Shown here piece by piece: positions 15,277 through 22,830 of a DNA stretch of 60,324 bases. This DNA comes from an uncultured Fretibacterium sp. GTDB taxonomy: Bacteria; Synergistota; Synergistia; Synergistales; Aminobacteriaceae. Where the stretch lies: assembly GCF_963548695.1 (NCBI RefSeq), contig NZ_CAUUWA010000007.1, positions 1 to 60,324 on the forward strand. The letters run 5' to 3'. The position numbers and the translations under genes are program-made. The notes under the pieces were generated by a model. The model worked only from the letters and a program-made list of their open reading frames with translations, did not search any database and was not told where the DNA came from. How positions within the stretch are numbered: position 1 is the stretch's first letter; every line of letters begins with the position of its first letter.

Positions 15277-16503
15277 TCACGAGCGCACGATGCTCCCCGG
15301 CTCCCTCAGCAGCTCCACCACGATCCTGTCGCCCGCCCTCGGCGGCGGGCCGCCCAGCGACGTCATGTACTGCGCGTTGGCCACCGCCGTCCGTGCCGAC
15401 GACGATTGCCTGAAGTCGATGGGGTGGGCGACGTACCCGCCGTCCGCGCCAAGCCGCACGTCGAAGCTGCAGAGAAGCGAGATCTTGTCCGACCCCGGCA
15501 GATCGCCGTCCAGCGTCGCCTCCAGGGTGCGGCGCTCGGGCCTGGGCTGGTGCAGGCAGTACGACACCAGGGCGCCGATGCACCACTCGAAGCCGTGATA
15601 GGCCGCGATGAAGGGGCCCGGGAGGTTGACGACGGGCTTGCCGTCCACCATCGCCGCGCACAGCGGCCGGCCCGGCGCCGCGGCGACCCCATGGCACAGC
15701 ACCTTTCCTCTGTCGTGAAGCAGGCGGGCGTTGTGATCCTCGCCCCCCTTGGAGGAGCCTCCGTTGAGGATGACGATGTCCGCCCTGCCCAGGGCGTCGT
15801 CCAGCGCCCGGTCGAGCATCGCCCGATCGTCGGGGACGATGGGGTAGAGGAGCGGCTCCGCGCCCAGGAGCTGAAGGCTGGTCCGGGCGAGCACGCTGTT
15901 GGTGTCGACGTTCTTCCCGCGCGTCACCGCGCTGCGCGGGGGCACGAGCTCGTTTCCCGTCGGGATGAAGGCGACTGCGGGCTTCCTCAGCACCGGGACA
16001 TCCCAGACGCCCCCCAGGTGGAGGCAGGCCAGGTCCCTGGGCCGCAGCGGTACGTGCTTCGGCGCCAGCAGCTCGCCCTCCCTCACGGTGCTACCCGAGG
16101 TGTGGACGTTGTCCCCCTTCCGCACCGTCACCCCGTCGCGGATGCGAAGCCGTCCACCCTCCCCGATGTCCACGTCCTCGATCATGATGACGGCGTCGAA
16201 CCGGTCGTCGAAGTCGTCCCCGGTGTCGGCACGGACGAAGTCCCTTCCCATCTCCCAGCCCGAGGTGTCCGGCACGCCGTCCCGGAACCGTCTGGAATCG
16301 ACGGCCACCCCGTCCCCGGAGGAGGCGCGCACCACCGGCAGGCTGAGCCGGGAACGGCACTCCTCGGCCGTCACTCGGCCAAGGGCGTCCTCCACGGAGA
16401 CCGTCTCGGCCGGAAGATCGGGATGCCACAGCGCAAACAGGGCCTCCAGCACCTCCCCGCGCGTGGGCAGGCTGCCGAGCCCCGAGAATCTCGAAGCACT
16501 CAT
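15277..16503 (-). CDS. moeA: Molybdopterin molybdotransferase (MoeA)
   Basis: A 408-residue MoeA. This cytosolic enzyme inserts molybdate or tungstate into adenylated molybdopterin. Visible motifs are VSVEDALGRVTAEECRSRL at the N-terminus, VRASSGDGVAVDSRRF (family form SAMDGYAV) and VAFIPTGNELVPP. The active-site loop VILNGGSSKGGEDHNARLL and the PGRPLCAAMVDGKPVVNLPG block follow. The ASSGDGVAV form, with Ser-Gly where MoeA usually has Met-Asp, is unusual. ATG 16503 has GGAGG six bases upstream. It is co-directional with FecBCD-type transporters on both sides. A highly structured leader resembling a Moco riboswitch precedes it. Confidence 0.88.
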   Translation of the reverse strand: MSASRFSGLGSLPTRGEVLEALFALWHPDLPAETVSVEDALGRVTAEECRSRLSLPVVRASSGDGVAVDSRRFRDGVPDTSGWEMGRDFVRADTGDDFDDRFDAVIMIEDVDIGEGGRLRIRDGVTVRKGDNVHTSGSTVREGELLAPKHVPLRPRDLACLHLGGVWDVPVLRKPAVAFIPTGNELVPPRSAVTRGKNVDTNSVLARTSLQLLGAEPLLYPIVPDDRAMLDRALDDALGRADIVILNGGSSKGGEDHNARLLHDRGKVLCHGVAAAPGRPLCAAMVDGKPVVNLPGPFIAAYHGFEWCIGALVSYCLHQPRPERRTLEATLDGDLPGSDKISLLCSFDVRLGADGGYVAHPIDFRQSSSARTAVANAQYMTSLGGPPPRAGDRIVVELLREPGSIVRS

Positions 16504-16684
16504 AAGAAACCTCCAGCATATAAGGAAGCGCTGATTAAAACAAAAAAGCACATTGCCCCAAGGATAAATATGCAAAACATCTATAGGCAAAAATCTCCAG
16601 CGCTTCCTTTAAGAATTAACATGGGGGCTTCGCCCCCTGATGAAGAAACTAAGCGATCGACACGGCTCGCTGCGCTCGCCGGTC

Positions 16685-16806
16685 GTCTGCTTAAATCCCC
16701 CACGCCGCTATCAGGATAGCGGCGGCCCCGGCAAGCTTCTTCCTCAAAACAGGTAAGCTGGGGTACCACTGGGAGGCTTCATGGATTAAATCAAGGAACC
16801 GTCCCG
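16685..16806 (-). promoter_or_regulatory. Candidate molybdenum/tungsten cofactor (Moco) riboswitch
   Basis: The 306-bp gap before moeA holds, on the minus strand, GAAGCCTCCCAGTGGTACC, then GAGGAAGAAGCTTGCCGGGG, then a GCCGCCGCTATCC/GGATAGCGGC-type stem at about 16708-16735. The CCTCCCAGTGG and GAGGAAG...GCCGGGGCCGCC blocks agree with my memory of the conserved core of the Moco RNA motif, and its position directly upstream of a moeA gene is the expected one. A GGGGGC-GAAG-CCCCC hairpin (16623-16637) lies between the aptamer and the moeA ribosome site and could be the expression platform. Family assignment is from memory of the motif, not from a covariance search. Confidence 0.55.
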
Positions 16807-16810
16807 TCCC

Positions 16811-17911
16811 CTACCGCTTCGGGGCGCTCACCGCGTTCTTCAGGAGGTCGTCGAGCTGCTCGTCCGTCAACTTCACCGCGTAGAACAGGTCGTAGAACTC
16901 CCTGGTCGCCGCCCGGAAGTCGGCGTTGTAGGCCTCGGGATAGAGCAGGCTGGCGATCCACTGGATGCCCAGGAAGCGGTTGACCGAGGGAGGACGGTCG
17001 ATCCAGCTGAAGGGGGTGTTCGGCATGGCGTAGACGCGGCCGTCCTTCACGGCCCGGATGCTCGCCCAGTCCGGATCGCTCTTGATCTTTCCATGTGCGC
17101 CGCCGCGATAGTCCTCCCACGCGATGATGACCTCGGGGTTCCAGTTCAGGACCTGCTCCAGGGACACCGGCGACATGCCTCTTCCCGAGACGGCCTTGAC
17201 GTCCGCGACGTTTCTGGCCCCGGCAATCCTCAGCACCGTGGCGTGACTGGAGGAGGCGGGCTCGGTGCTGAGGCCGTCGGGCCCCTCGGCATAGTACACG
17301 CTGACGCGCTTCTCCTCGGGGACCGCGGAGATCTTCTTCTTCACGTCGTCCAGCACCGCCCTGCAGTAGGCGGCCAGCTTGGCGGCGCGCTCCTCACGCC
17401 CCAGGAGGCGGCCCAGAAATTCGTAGGCCCCCTCGATGTTCTCCATCGAGGCGTCCACGACGACCACCGGGATTCCCAGCTGCTCCTGCAGCTCGTTGGC
17501 CTGGGAGGCGTCGGTATCCTTCGGCTTCCCCGGGCCCACCGAGATCAGCAGCTGCGTCCCCGCATCGACGATCGCCTCGCGGTTGAGCTGTTTGCCCATC
17601 TGCATGCCGCCCAGCAGGGGCATGTTCGCGCAGGCGAGGTTCAGATACTTCAGCTCCTGTTCGTTGAACTTCATCGGCGTGCCCGCCAGCCTTTCGAAGT
17701 CCAGCGTGTACATGAAGATGAAGCCGACGGGGCTGGTCACATAGACCTTCTTCAGATGCTCCGGCTCCGGGACGGTCACCGTCCGCCCCACGGAGTCGGT
17801 TACGCTTACCCCCGCGGCGACGGGCGCGCCCACCTCGGCGGCCGTGGCCAGCGGAGCCATGACGAGCATCAACACCAGAAGCAGTGCGGACAGACCTGAA
17901 CGCTTTCTCAC
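16811..17911 (-). CDS. ABC transporter substrate-binding protein (FecB type, second system)
   Basis: A 366-residue exported protein. It starts at GTG 17911 with AAGGAGAG about nine bases upstream, and residues 1-25 are a clear signal peptide (RSGLSALLLVLMLVMAPLAT then AAE). The mature part opens with VTDSVGRTVTVPEPEHLKKV, the PF01497 periplasmic binding fold. Key blocks are YAEGPDGLSTEP near residue 195, ILNWNPE-like VLNWNPEVIIAW, and DPDWASIRAVKDGRVYAMPN near residue 285. The internal pattern resembles MolA-like and other metal-chelate binding proteins. It follows its own permease and ATPase genes and precedes the Moco-like leader. Its paralogue at 12243-13361 shares the GP(E/D)(S/G)LS and DPxWxxIRAVKDGxVY motifs. 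Confidence 0.87.
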   Translation of the reverse strand: MRKRSGLSALLLVLMLVMAPLATAAEVGAPVAAGVSVTDSVGRTVTVPEPEHLKKVYVTSPVGFIFMYTLDFERLAGTPMKFNEQELKYLNLACANMPLLGGMQMGKQLNREAIVDAGTQLLISVGPGKPKDTDASQANELQEQLGIPVVVVDASMENIEGAYEFLGRLLGREERAAKLAAYCRAVLDDVKKKISAVPEEKRVSVYYAEGPDGLSTEPASSSHATVLRIAGARNVADVKAVSGRGMSPVSLEQVLNWNPEVIIAWEDYRGGAHGKIKSDPDWASIRAVKDGRVYAMPNTPFSWIDRPPSVNRFLGIQWIASLLYPEAYNADFRAATREFYDLFYAVKLTDEQLDDLLKNAVSAPKR

Positions 17912-18050
17912 GATACATCTCTCCTTCGGAATCAGATTTTTTCAGAGCGGATTTTTCCGCTCGGCTTCCTCCCTCGAACCCCGTTCGACGGGGAGGTTCA
18001 ACGCCTGCCTTCATCGACTGCCTTCATTGCATACCTTTCATTGCATCCCC

Positions 18051-18857
18051 TCACTTCGGGGACGCCCCGGGCCTGGGGCTGCGGATCGGAACGCAGACGG
18101 ACGCGGTTCCCCCGCCCACGTCGACGTCGGATATCCTTACGGGGGTGCGGTAGATGGCCCGCATGGAGTCCTCGCGGATGACGCGGCGCGGCGGCCCATG
18201 CTCCAGGACGCGTCCGTCCTTCATCGTCAGGACGGAGTCGGCGCAGAAGAACGCGTGGTCGGGGTCGTGCGTGACCATGAGGACCCCCATGCCGCCGTCC
18301 GAGAGGCGGCGCACCCGGTCGAGCACCGCGTACTGGTTCCCGAAGTCGAGGCTCGCCGTCGGCTCGTCCATCACCAGGAGCCTCGGCCGCTGCGCCAGGG
18401 CCCGGGCCACGAGCACCATCTGGCGCTGTCCCCCGGAGAGCCTCGTGTAGACGCGGTCGGCCATCCACTCGATGTCCAGCGTCTCCAGGACCTCGTCGAC
18501 AATTTTGCGGTCCTCGGCCCCGGGCCGGGCCAAATAGCCGAGGTAGGGCGTCCGCCCCATCATCACCACCTCCCGCACCCGGAACGGGAAGGGCGGCACG
18601 TGCGCCTGGGGGATGTAGGCAACGCGGCGGGCCAGCCGCCCCGCGTCCAGCCGGTGGACCTCCTCGCCGCACAGGGTCACCCCGCCCCGCCCCGGCCTCA
18701 GTATCCCCAGGATGGCCTTGAGCAGGGTGGTCTTGCCGCAGCCGTTGGCGCCGAGGACGCAGACGAACTCCCCCTCGGCCATCGCGAAGGACACGTCCCG
18801 CAAAACATCCTCCCTCCCATACCCGACGCACAGGCCGGAGACCTCCAGCACCCGCAT
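18051..18857 (-). CDS. ABC transporter ATP-binding protein (FecE type, second system)
   Basis: A 268-residue ATPase with Walker A GANGCGKTT near residue 37, Q-loop YIPQAHVPP, signature RLSGGQRQMVLVARAL, Walker B RLLVMDEPTASLD and the switch histidine in VTHDPDH. ATG 18857 overlaps the last base of the permease stop codon. GTG 18851 is an alternative start because the AGGAGG sits only two bases before the ATG but eight before the GTG. It energises the adjacent FecCD permease. The C-terminal tail (REDSMRAIYRTPVRISDVDV) is the short regulatory-type extension seen on FecE-like ATPases. The gap of 139 bp to the binding-protein gene is larger than the other operon spacings. Confidence 0.92.
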   Translation of the reverse strand: MRVLEVSGLCVGYGREDVLRDVSFAMAEGEFVCVLGANGCGKTTLLKAILGILRPGRGGVTLCGEEVHRLDAGRLARRVAYIPQAHVPPFPFRVREVVMMGRTPYLGYLARPGAEDRKIVDEVLETLDIEWMADRVYTRLSGGQRQMVLVARALAQRPRLLVMDEPTASLDFGNQYAVLDRVRRLSDGGMGVLMVTHDPDHAFFCADSVLTMKDGRVLEHGPPRRVIREDSMRAIYRTPVRISDVDVGGGTASVCVPIRSPRPGASPK

Positions 18858-19876
18858 CACCTCCTCGAGCTCGCGCGGTAGACCGCCAGGAAGAACGGCA
18901 CCCCCAGGATGGCCGTCAGGATGCCGATGGGGATCTCCACGCTCGCCGCGTTGCGCACGACGTCGTCCACGACCAGCAGGTAGCTGGCGCCCAGCAGCGC
19001 GCTTGCGGGGAGCAGCGCCCGGAAGTCCGCGCCGACGAGGGCGCGTCCCAGATGGGGGATGACGAGTCCGACCCACCCCACCATCCCGGCGACCGACACG
19101 GACGACGCCGTGATGAGCGTGGCGGCCAGGATGACGGCAAAACGCACCCGCCTTGGATCGACCCCCAGGCTCCGGGCCTCGTCCTCCCCGAAGGACAGGA
19201 CGTTCAGCCGCCAGCCCATGGCGTACAGGACGCCCAGGGACAGGGAGATGGGCGCGAGGATGGCGAGGAGCTTCGAGCGGGTCATCGCGTGGAAGCCGCC
19301 CATCAGCCAGAAGGTGATGGCGGGCAGCCTGCCGTCGGAGTCGGCGACCAGCTTGGTGCAGGACGTGAAGGCGGAGCAGAGGGTACTCACCATGATGCCG
19401 CCGAGGACGAGCCCCAGCAGGGGGTCCCGGGACAGGGTCCTGTTGACGAGGACCGTGAACAGGACCGCCGCGATGCCCCCGACCAGGGCGAGGGCCTGTA
19501 TTGCGCCCAGCCCCAGGCCCAGCAGCAGCCCCAGGGCGGCGCCGAACCCCGCGCCCGCCGAGGCCCCCAGGATGTCGGGGGACACGATGGGATTTTTGAA
19601 GAGCCCCTGATAGGCGGCCCCGGCGACCGACAGCCCGGCCCCCACCAGCATGACGGCGAGGACCCTCGGCAGCCTGATGTTGAACAGTACCGTCGCCATC
19701 CTGCCGTCGGCAATCAGGGACGGGTCGAGGATGCGGCGCCAGACGGCGGCGGCAAGCTCTCCGACCCCGATGGGATACCTGCCGATCGCGAAGGACAGGA
19801 AGAACAGGACGACGGGGGCGGCGGCCATCAAGGACCATTTCAGCCCTCTTGGGAGGAGCCTCGGACGCGGTCCCAT
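18857..19876 (-). CDS. ABC transporter permease (FecCD family, second system)
   Basis: A 339-residue permease with about ten membrane helices. Conserved blocks are RLPRVLAVMLVGAGLSVAGA, YQGLFKNPIVSPDILGASAG, GWVGLVIPHLGRALVGADFR and NAASVEIPIGILTAILGVPF. Each is the direct counterpart of a block in the permease at 14199-15224, confirming paralogy. ATG 19876 follows GGGAGCC in the end of the methyltransferase gene, with one base between the two genes, so the methyltransferase and transporter are almost certainly co-transcribed and translationally coupled. That coupling is the main hint that the methyltransferase acts in the same process as the imported metal or chelate. Confidence 0.93.
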   Translation of the reverse strand: MGPRPRLLPRGLKWSLMAAAPVVLFFLSFAIGRYPIGVGELAAAVWRRILDPSLIADGRMATVLFNIRLPRVLAVMLVGAGLSVAGAAYQGLFKNPIVSPDILGASAGAGFGAALGLLLGLGLGAIQALALVGGIAAVLFTVLVNRTLSRDPLLGLVLGGIMVSTLCSAFTSCTKLVADSDGRLPAITFWLMGGFHAMTRSKLLAILAPISLSLGVLYAMGWRLNVLSFGEDEARSLGVDPRRVRFAVILAATLITASSVSVAGMVGWVGLVIPHLGRALVGADFRALLPASALLGASYLLVVDDVVRNAASVEIPIGILTAILGVPFFLAVYRASSRR

Positions 19877-19877
19877 G

Positions 19878-20498
19878 TCAGGCTCCCGGCCTCGACAGGA
19901 CGAACCATCGACCCTCGTCCTCGTTTTCTACGACCCGGCACCCGAGCCCGGCGCGCTCGATGATGCCGCGGAGCTCGACGGTGGACACGCTGCGCTGCCG
20001 CTTTTTGACGTTGGCGGGCCAGTCCGGCTCGAGCTCCCGCATCCGCGCCCGGATCCGCTCGAACGTCTCCCGGTTCCCGAGCCCGCCGCCGACATAGGCC
20101 CTTCCTCCGGGCTTCAGCACCCTGCGGATCTCCCCAAACGCCAGGGGGTAGTCGCGCCAGAAGCCCATGGACCCCCGGCTGACCACGAGGTCGAAGAAGG
20201 CGTCCTCGAGGGGCAGGACATGGACGTCCCCGACGAGGCAGCGGCACCTGTCCCCCAGCCCCCGGCCAAGCGAGCGCTCACGGCAGAGCTCCACGGCATC
20301 GGGGGACACGTCGACGAGCCACCCCTCGAACGGGGCCCGCTCCATCACGGCGAAGCCCAGATGTCCGCCTCCGCAGCCGACGTCCAGCATCCTCCCCGAG
20401 AGGACGCCGGTGCGCTCCAGAATGGCCTCCGCCACCACCGGGTACAGCGGCGCGAAGACCCCGCTGGCGATCGCGTCGTACTCCAGGGCGTTTTCCAT
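19878..20498 (-). CDS. Class I SAM-dependent methyltransferase
   Basis: A 206-residue soluble protein. Motif I is MLDVGCGGGHLGFAV near residue 37. The post-I acidic end is in LVDVSPDA, and motif IV appears as DLVVSRGSMGFWRD. IRRVLKPGGRAYVGGGLGNR is the post-motif typical of Methyltransf_11-type enzymes. ATG 20498 has GGGAG eight bases upstream. It sits between a DUF364 gene (65 bp gap) and a FecCD permease (1 bp gap). This order recurs, as I recall, in anaerobe loci thought to handle metals or metal chelates. The methyl acceptor is unknown; a small chelator, a corrin-like ring or an arsenical or selenium compound are all possible. Confidence 0.82.
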   Translation of the reverse strand: MENALEYDAIASGVFAPLYPVVAEAILERTGVLSGRMLDVGCGGGHLGFAVMERAPFEGWLVDVSPDAVELCRERSLGRGLGDRCRCLVGDVHVLPLEDAFFDLVVSRGSMGFWRDYPLAFGEIRRVLKPGGRAYVGGGLGNRETFERIRARMRELEPDWPANVKKRQRSVSTVELRGIIERAGLGCRVVENEDEGRWFVLSRPGA

Positions 20499-20563
20499 GT
20501 TGGAACTCCCCCCTGTATTCATTGGGACTATGGGCCCCCTCCCCTCCGGACCGTTCGCGGCGG

Positions 20564-21361
20564 TCATCCCGGACGCCTCCCGGAGCGGGGCCCGTCGACG
20601 CTGACCATGCGCCCTCCCGCGAAGATCTCCATCGAGCAGCCCCGCCGGATGGCCTCGTCCAACCTCTCCGGCTCCGTGCAGACGAACCCGGAGAGGTTGT
20701 CGGCGCCGTGTCCGAAGAGGACGGGGGAAAGCGGCACCGTAGGTCCCACCAGAGACACCTTGGCGTCCCGGCAAATCTGCAGGAGGCGCGGCAGCGTCTT
20801 GTTGACAAGGGTCATGCCGGTGATGAAGACGTAGTCCTGCTCGGGCAGGATGTACTCGCAGGCGCTGTCGGGGTAGTCGCCCGGCACGGGGTCGCGCTCC
20901 AGGATGGAGAGCCGGCACAGCGGCGCTATCAGCTCCTCGATGTGGGGGAAGTGCCCGATGATGGCCACCCTTTTCCCCGCGATCTCGTCGCGGAACGCGT
21001 AAAAGGCGTTCTTCTCCGTCCGACTCTCGATGTCGTCCCTCGGCTCGCCGGCCTCCTCGAAGCCGGGGAGTGCCCGGACCCTGTCCCAGGAGTTGTAGTA
21101 CGCGTTCAGGGCCGCGACGCCCAGGGTGGCCTCCAGAAAATTCCAGGATTTGGACAGGGCCGCCGCGTCCCGCAGCGCCATGCCCGTCAGGGGCCCGCGG
21201 TGCAGGCGGCCGGGGCCCCCTCCATGCGTCGTGTGGGCGACGCCGGTGTTTCCGCCCGCGACGACCGTCGTCCACCGGCAGGCGATGTTGTAGGAGCTCA
21301 CGGCGATGCCGGAAGGGATCCCCGCAATCAGTTCATCGTACAGGCGCCACAAGGCGGCCAC
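20564..21361 (-). CDS. DUF4213/DUF364 putative heavy-metal chelation protein
   Basis: A 265-residue protein with the two-domain layout of the DUF4213 (N-terminal) plus DUF364 (C-terminal) family, annotated in Pfam as putative heavy-metal chelation. The blocks seen are WTTVVAGGNTGVAHTTHGGG, AALNAYYNS, VAIIGHFPHIEEL (a Rossmann-like GxGxxP variant), ACEYILPEQDYVFITGMTLV, then NKTLPRLL and LVGPTVPLSPVLFGHG. GTG 21361 and TTG 21352 are both possible starts; AAAGGGG lies 8 bp before the TTG. It heads the operon with the methyltransferase and FecBCD genes, behind a recognisable promoter. The biochemical function is not established; context supports metal or metal-cofactor handling. Confidence 0.82.
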   Translation of the reverse strand: MAALWRLYDELIAGIPSGIAVSSYNIACRWTTVVAGGNTGVAHTTHGGGPGRLHRGPLTGMALRDAAALSKSWNFLEATLGVAALNAYYNSWDRVRALPGFEEAGEPRDDIESRTEKNAFYAFRDEIAGKRVAIIGHFPHIEELIAPLCRLSILERDPVPGDYPDSACEYILPEQDYVFITGMTLVNKTLPRLLQICRDAKVSLVGPTVPLSPVLFGHGADNLSGFVCTEPERLDEAIRRGCSMEIFAGGRMVSVDGPRSGRRPG

Positions 21362-21420
21362 CCCTTTCGCAAGGAAACGTCACCGTATTGTTTCAAAAAA
21401 TATTTCGACGACCCCCCTTC

Positions 21421-21449
21421 ATTATCCCTCGCGGGGCGCAGTAAGGCAA
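21421..21449 (-). promoter_or_regulatory. Promoter of the DUF364-methyltransferase-ABC operon
   Basis: On the minus strand TTGCCT (21449-21444) and GATAAT (21426-21421) are separated by 17 bp, with a predicted start near 21414 and a leader of about 55 nt. The leader contains an A/T-rich AATATTTTTTGAAACAATA stretch. Confidence 0.5.
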
Positions 21450-21495
21450 CCATGGCGGAGGCCCCCTTGCCCCGCCATGTCCTGTATCCCCGGGC

Positions 21496-21618
21496 CACCT
21501 CGAAGGACGAAAGCAGATCGAGGAGAAGGGCTACGCGAAACCCTTCGACGCGGACCGGCGTCCTGTCACTTCTGCGGCCATCATCATCGATGCGGCAAAA
21601 CACGAAGCGACGCTGTAA
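21496..21618 (+). pseudogene. C-terminal remnant of an AAA-ATPase/PD-(D/E)XK nuclease-like protein
   Basis: A plus-strand frame ending at TAA 21616-21618 reads GRKQIEEKGYAKPFDADRRP then VTSAAIIIDAAKHEATL. The QIEEKGYA-P block followed by a short beta-strand tail is the characteristic end of PDDEXK_9 (former DUF1703) proteins, which carry an N-terminal AAA-ATPase-like domain of about 350 residues. Nothing upstream resembles the rest of such a protein and a TAA occurs at 21442, so only the last ~40 residues remain. I treat it as a gene relic; the match is short, so the family call is moderate. Confidence 0.5.
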
Positions 21619-21630
21619 ACCTGCGAAAAG

Positions 21631-21672
21631 AGAAAAGAAAAAAGGGTTCGGGAGAAAATCTCCCGAACCCTT
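21631..21672 (-). terminator. Intrinsic terminator of the tRNA-Thr gene
   Basis: AAGGGTTCGGGAGA (21642-21655) pairs perfectly with TCTCCCGAACCCTT (21659-21672), and on the minus strand the stem runs directly into TTTTTTCTTTTCTC. It lies nine bases after the tRNA CCA end. Confidence 0.9.
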
Positions 21673-21680
21673 GCCCTCTC

Positions 21681-21755
21681 TGGAGCCGGCGAACAGATTC
21701 GAACTGTTGACCTGCGCATTACGAGTGCGCTGCTCTACCCCTGAGCCACGCCGGC
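21681..21755 (-). tRNA. tRNA-Thr (anticodon CGT)
   Basis: Reading the minus strand, the acceptor GCCGGCG (21755-21749) pairs with CGCCGGC (21691-21685), followed by U73 and an encoded CCA (21683-21681). The anticodon stem-loop is GCGCA-CTCGTAA-TGCGC with anticodon CGT, and the T-arm holds GTTCGAATC. Total length is 75 nt including CCA. It has its own promoter and terminator. Confidence 0.95.
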
Positions 21756-21798
21756 CCTTATGGCGTATGGGAGAAGTCCCCCCCCATAACGGCAAAAA

Positions 21799-21827
21799 AT
21801 TTTATCAGATTCCGCACCGTTTGACAA
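21799..21827 (-). promoter_or_regulatory. tRNA-Thr promoter
   Basis: On the minus strand TTGTCA (21827-21822) and TAAAAT (21804-21799) are spaced by 17 bp, 44 bp upstream of the mature tRNA 5' end. Confidence 0.7.
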
Positions 21828-21862
21828 TACCCCTCCTTCCCTCCCCCTTTGCCCGGTGAAGC

Positions 21863-22255
21863 TCACAGGGCCCCCAGCCCCACAAAAATGCTCCCGCCCT
21901 CCCAGAGGTCCTCCGACTCCGACACGGGCACGGCGATATGGACATAACGGTCGTGGACGATCAGCTCCCAGCCGGTAAGGGCGCACAACCTCCGCGCCAG
22001 GTCGAAAAAGCCGCCGGTCTCGGGCAGCACGGGGGCCACGTCCGCCGCGCAGCCCACCAAATGGCGGCTTCGCGGCGCGCCGCCGACCTCCCGGTTGTGA
22101 GCCGTACACCGATACCCCGAGTTGACGCGCACGGGGCCGCCCCAGGCCCTCCGAAGAAGATCCAGCCACAACACCAGAAGCCGGGACGCCCGCCCCTCGC
22201 CGCAACAGGGACAGAGGAACTCCTCGGGCATAAAGTACCCCACATCATAACGCAT
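21863..22255 (-). CDS. M15-family murein peptidase (D-Ala-D-Ala carboxypeptidase/endolysin-like)
   Basis: A 130-residue protein of the Peptidase_M15_3 type. It has FMPEEFLCPCCGEGRAS at the N-terminus, where the CPCCG looks like a structural metal site. VRVNSGYRCTAHNREVGGAP and SRHLVGCAADVAP follow, the latter the zinc-binding SxHxxGxAxD motif, and HDRYVHIAVP supplies the third ligand region. Enzymes of this family cut cross-bridge or stem peptides in peptidoglycan and are frequent as phage endolysins. There is no signal peptide. It lies five bases downstream of the YvrJ gene in the same operon, so a holin-endolysin-like pairing with the small membrane protein is plausible. Confidence 0.85.
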   Translation of the reverse strand: MRYDVGYFMPEEFLCPCCGEGRASRLLVLWLDLLRRAWGGPVRVNSGYRCTAHNREVGGAPRSRHLVGCAADVAPVLPETGGFFDLARRLCALTGWELIVHDRYVHIAVPVSESEDLWEGGSIFVGLGAL

Positions 22256-22259
22256 CTCG

Positions 22260-22445
22260 TTACCCCCCTTCCTCGGCGTCGGGCGCCAGGGGGGAAAAAC
22301 GGCAGGTCTGGCAGTGCCTCAGCCTTTCGATGGCCTCCCTCAGCCCCCTGAGCTCACGCTCCATCCGCAGCAGCAAAAACGCGGCCACGGCCACCGAAAA
22401 GCCGTTCTGGAGCACGGCCTGGACGAACGTCTCCATCCCATCCAT
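22260..22445 (-). CDS. YvrJ family small membrane protein
   Basis: A 61-residue protein. METFVQAVLQNGFSVAVAAF followed by LLLRMERELRGLREAIERL is the YvrJ pattern: one N-terminal membrane helix ending in (L/R)xRxExxL, then a short amphipathic or coiled-coil helix. The tail contains CQTC. ATG 22445 is preceded by GGGAAG; a second in-frame ATG occurs at 22436. YvrJ function is unknown. The size and topology recall phage holins. In many Clostridia and Synergistota the gene sits, as here, next to DUF2922 and DUF1659 genes. Confidence 0.85.
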   Translation of the reverse strand: MDGMETFVQAVLQNGFSVAVAAFLLLRMERELRGLREAIERLRHCQTCRFSPLAPDAEEGG

Positions 22446-22528
22446 CTTGCTTCCCTCATCTCCTTAAAAGTACAGGGGGGCCGGCGCCCCCCTGCTGTCT
22501 CGGCACATCGCCGAATCCTCCTCCCCGG

Positions 22529-22741
22529 CTACCCCAGGTTGATCGGAGTGCTGGTGCTGGCCAGGAACTCCGCCCCGACGATCCCCTTCGGCACATTCTC
22601 GTAGATGCTGCCGTCGGCTACGATCCCCTGCATCAGGGCCTTCACCTCGGCCCCCGTGGCGGAACTGCGCGCATAGGGAAACAGCATGGTGACCTTCTTC
22701 TCCCCAGCGCCCGAGAACACGAGCTTCAAACGCGTCGCCAT
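22529..22741 (-). CDS. DUF2922 domain-containing protein
   Basis: A 70-residue protein. ATRLKLVFSGAGEKKVTMLF at the start and GIVGAEFLASTSTPINL at the end match the DUF2922 outline of a short beta-rich N-terminus, a central helix (SSATGAEVKALMQGIVADGS) and a closing strand. ATG 22741 follows a strong AGGAGGTGAG. No catalytic residues are evident; it looks structural. It is the second gene of the four-gene operon. Such DUF2922-DUF1659 pairs are always small and co-occurring, suggesting they assemble together, but I know of no demonstrated role. Confidence 0.85.
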   Translation of the reverse strand: MATRLKLVFSGAGEKKVTMLFPYARSSATGAEVKALMQGIVADGSIYENVPKGIVGAEFLASTSTPINLG

Positions 22742-22830
22742 AAAACGCTCACCTCCTCTCCTCCGCATCGAACCGATTCCGACCGAACGGGCCCGGCCTC
22801 TCCCCTCTCCGGGCCCCTTCCGCCCCTTCC

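Noticed and set aside
21681..21755. Integrase attachment site at the tRNA-Thr 3' end
   Set aside because: No integrase gene and no second copy of the tRNA 3' end were found in the window, so only the tRNA itself is supported.
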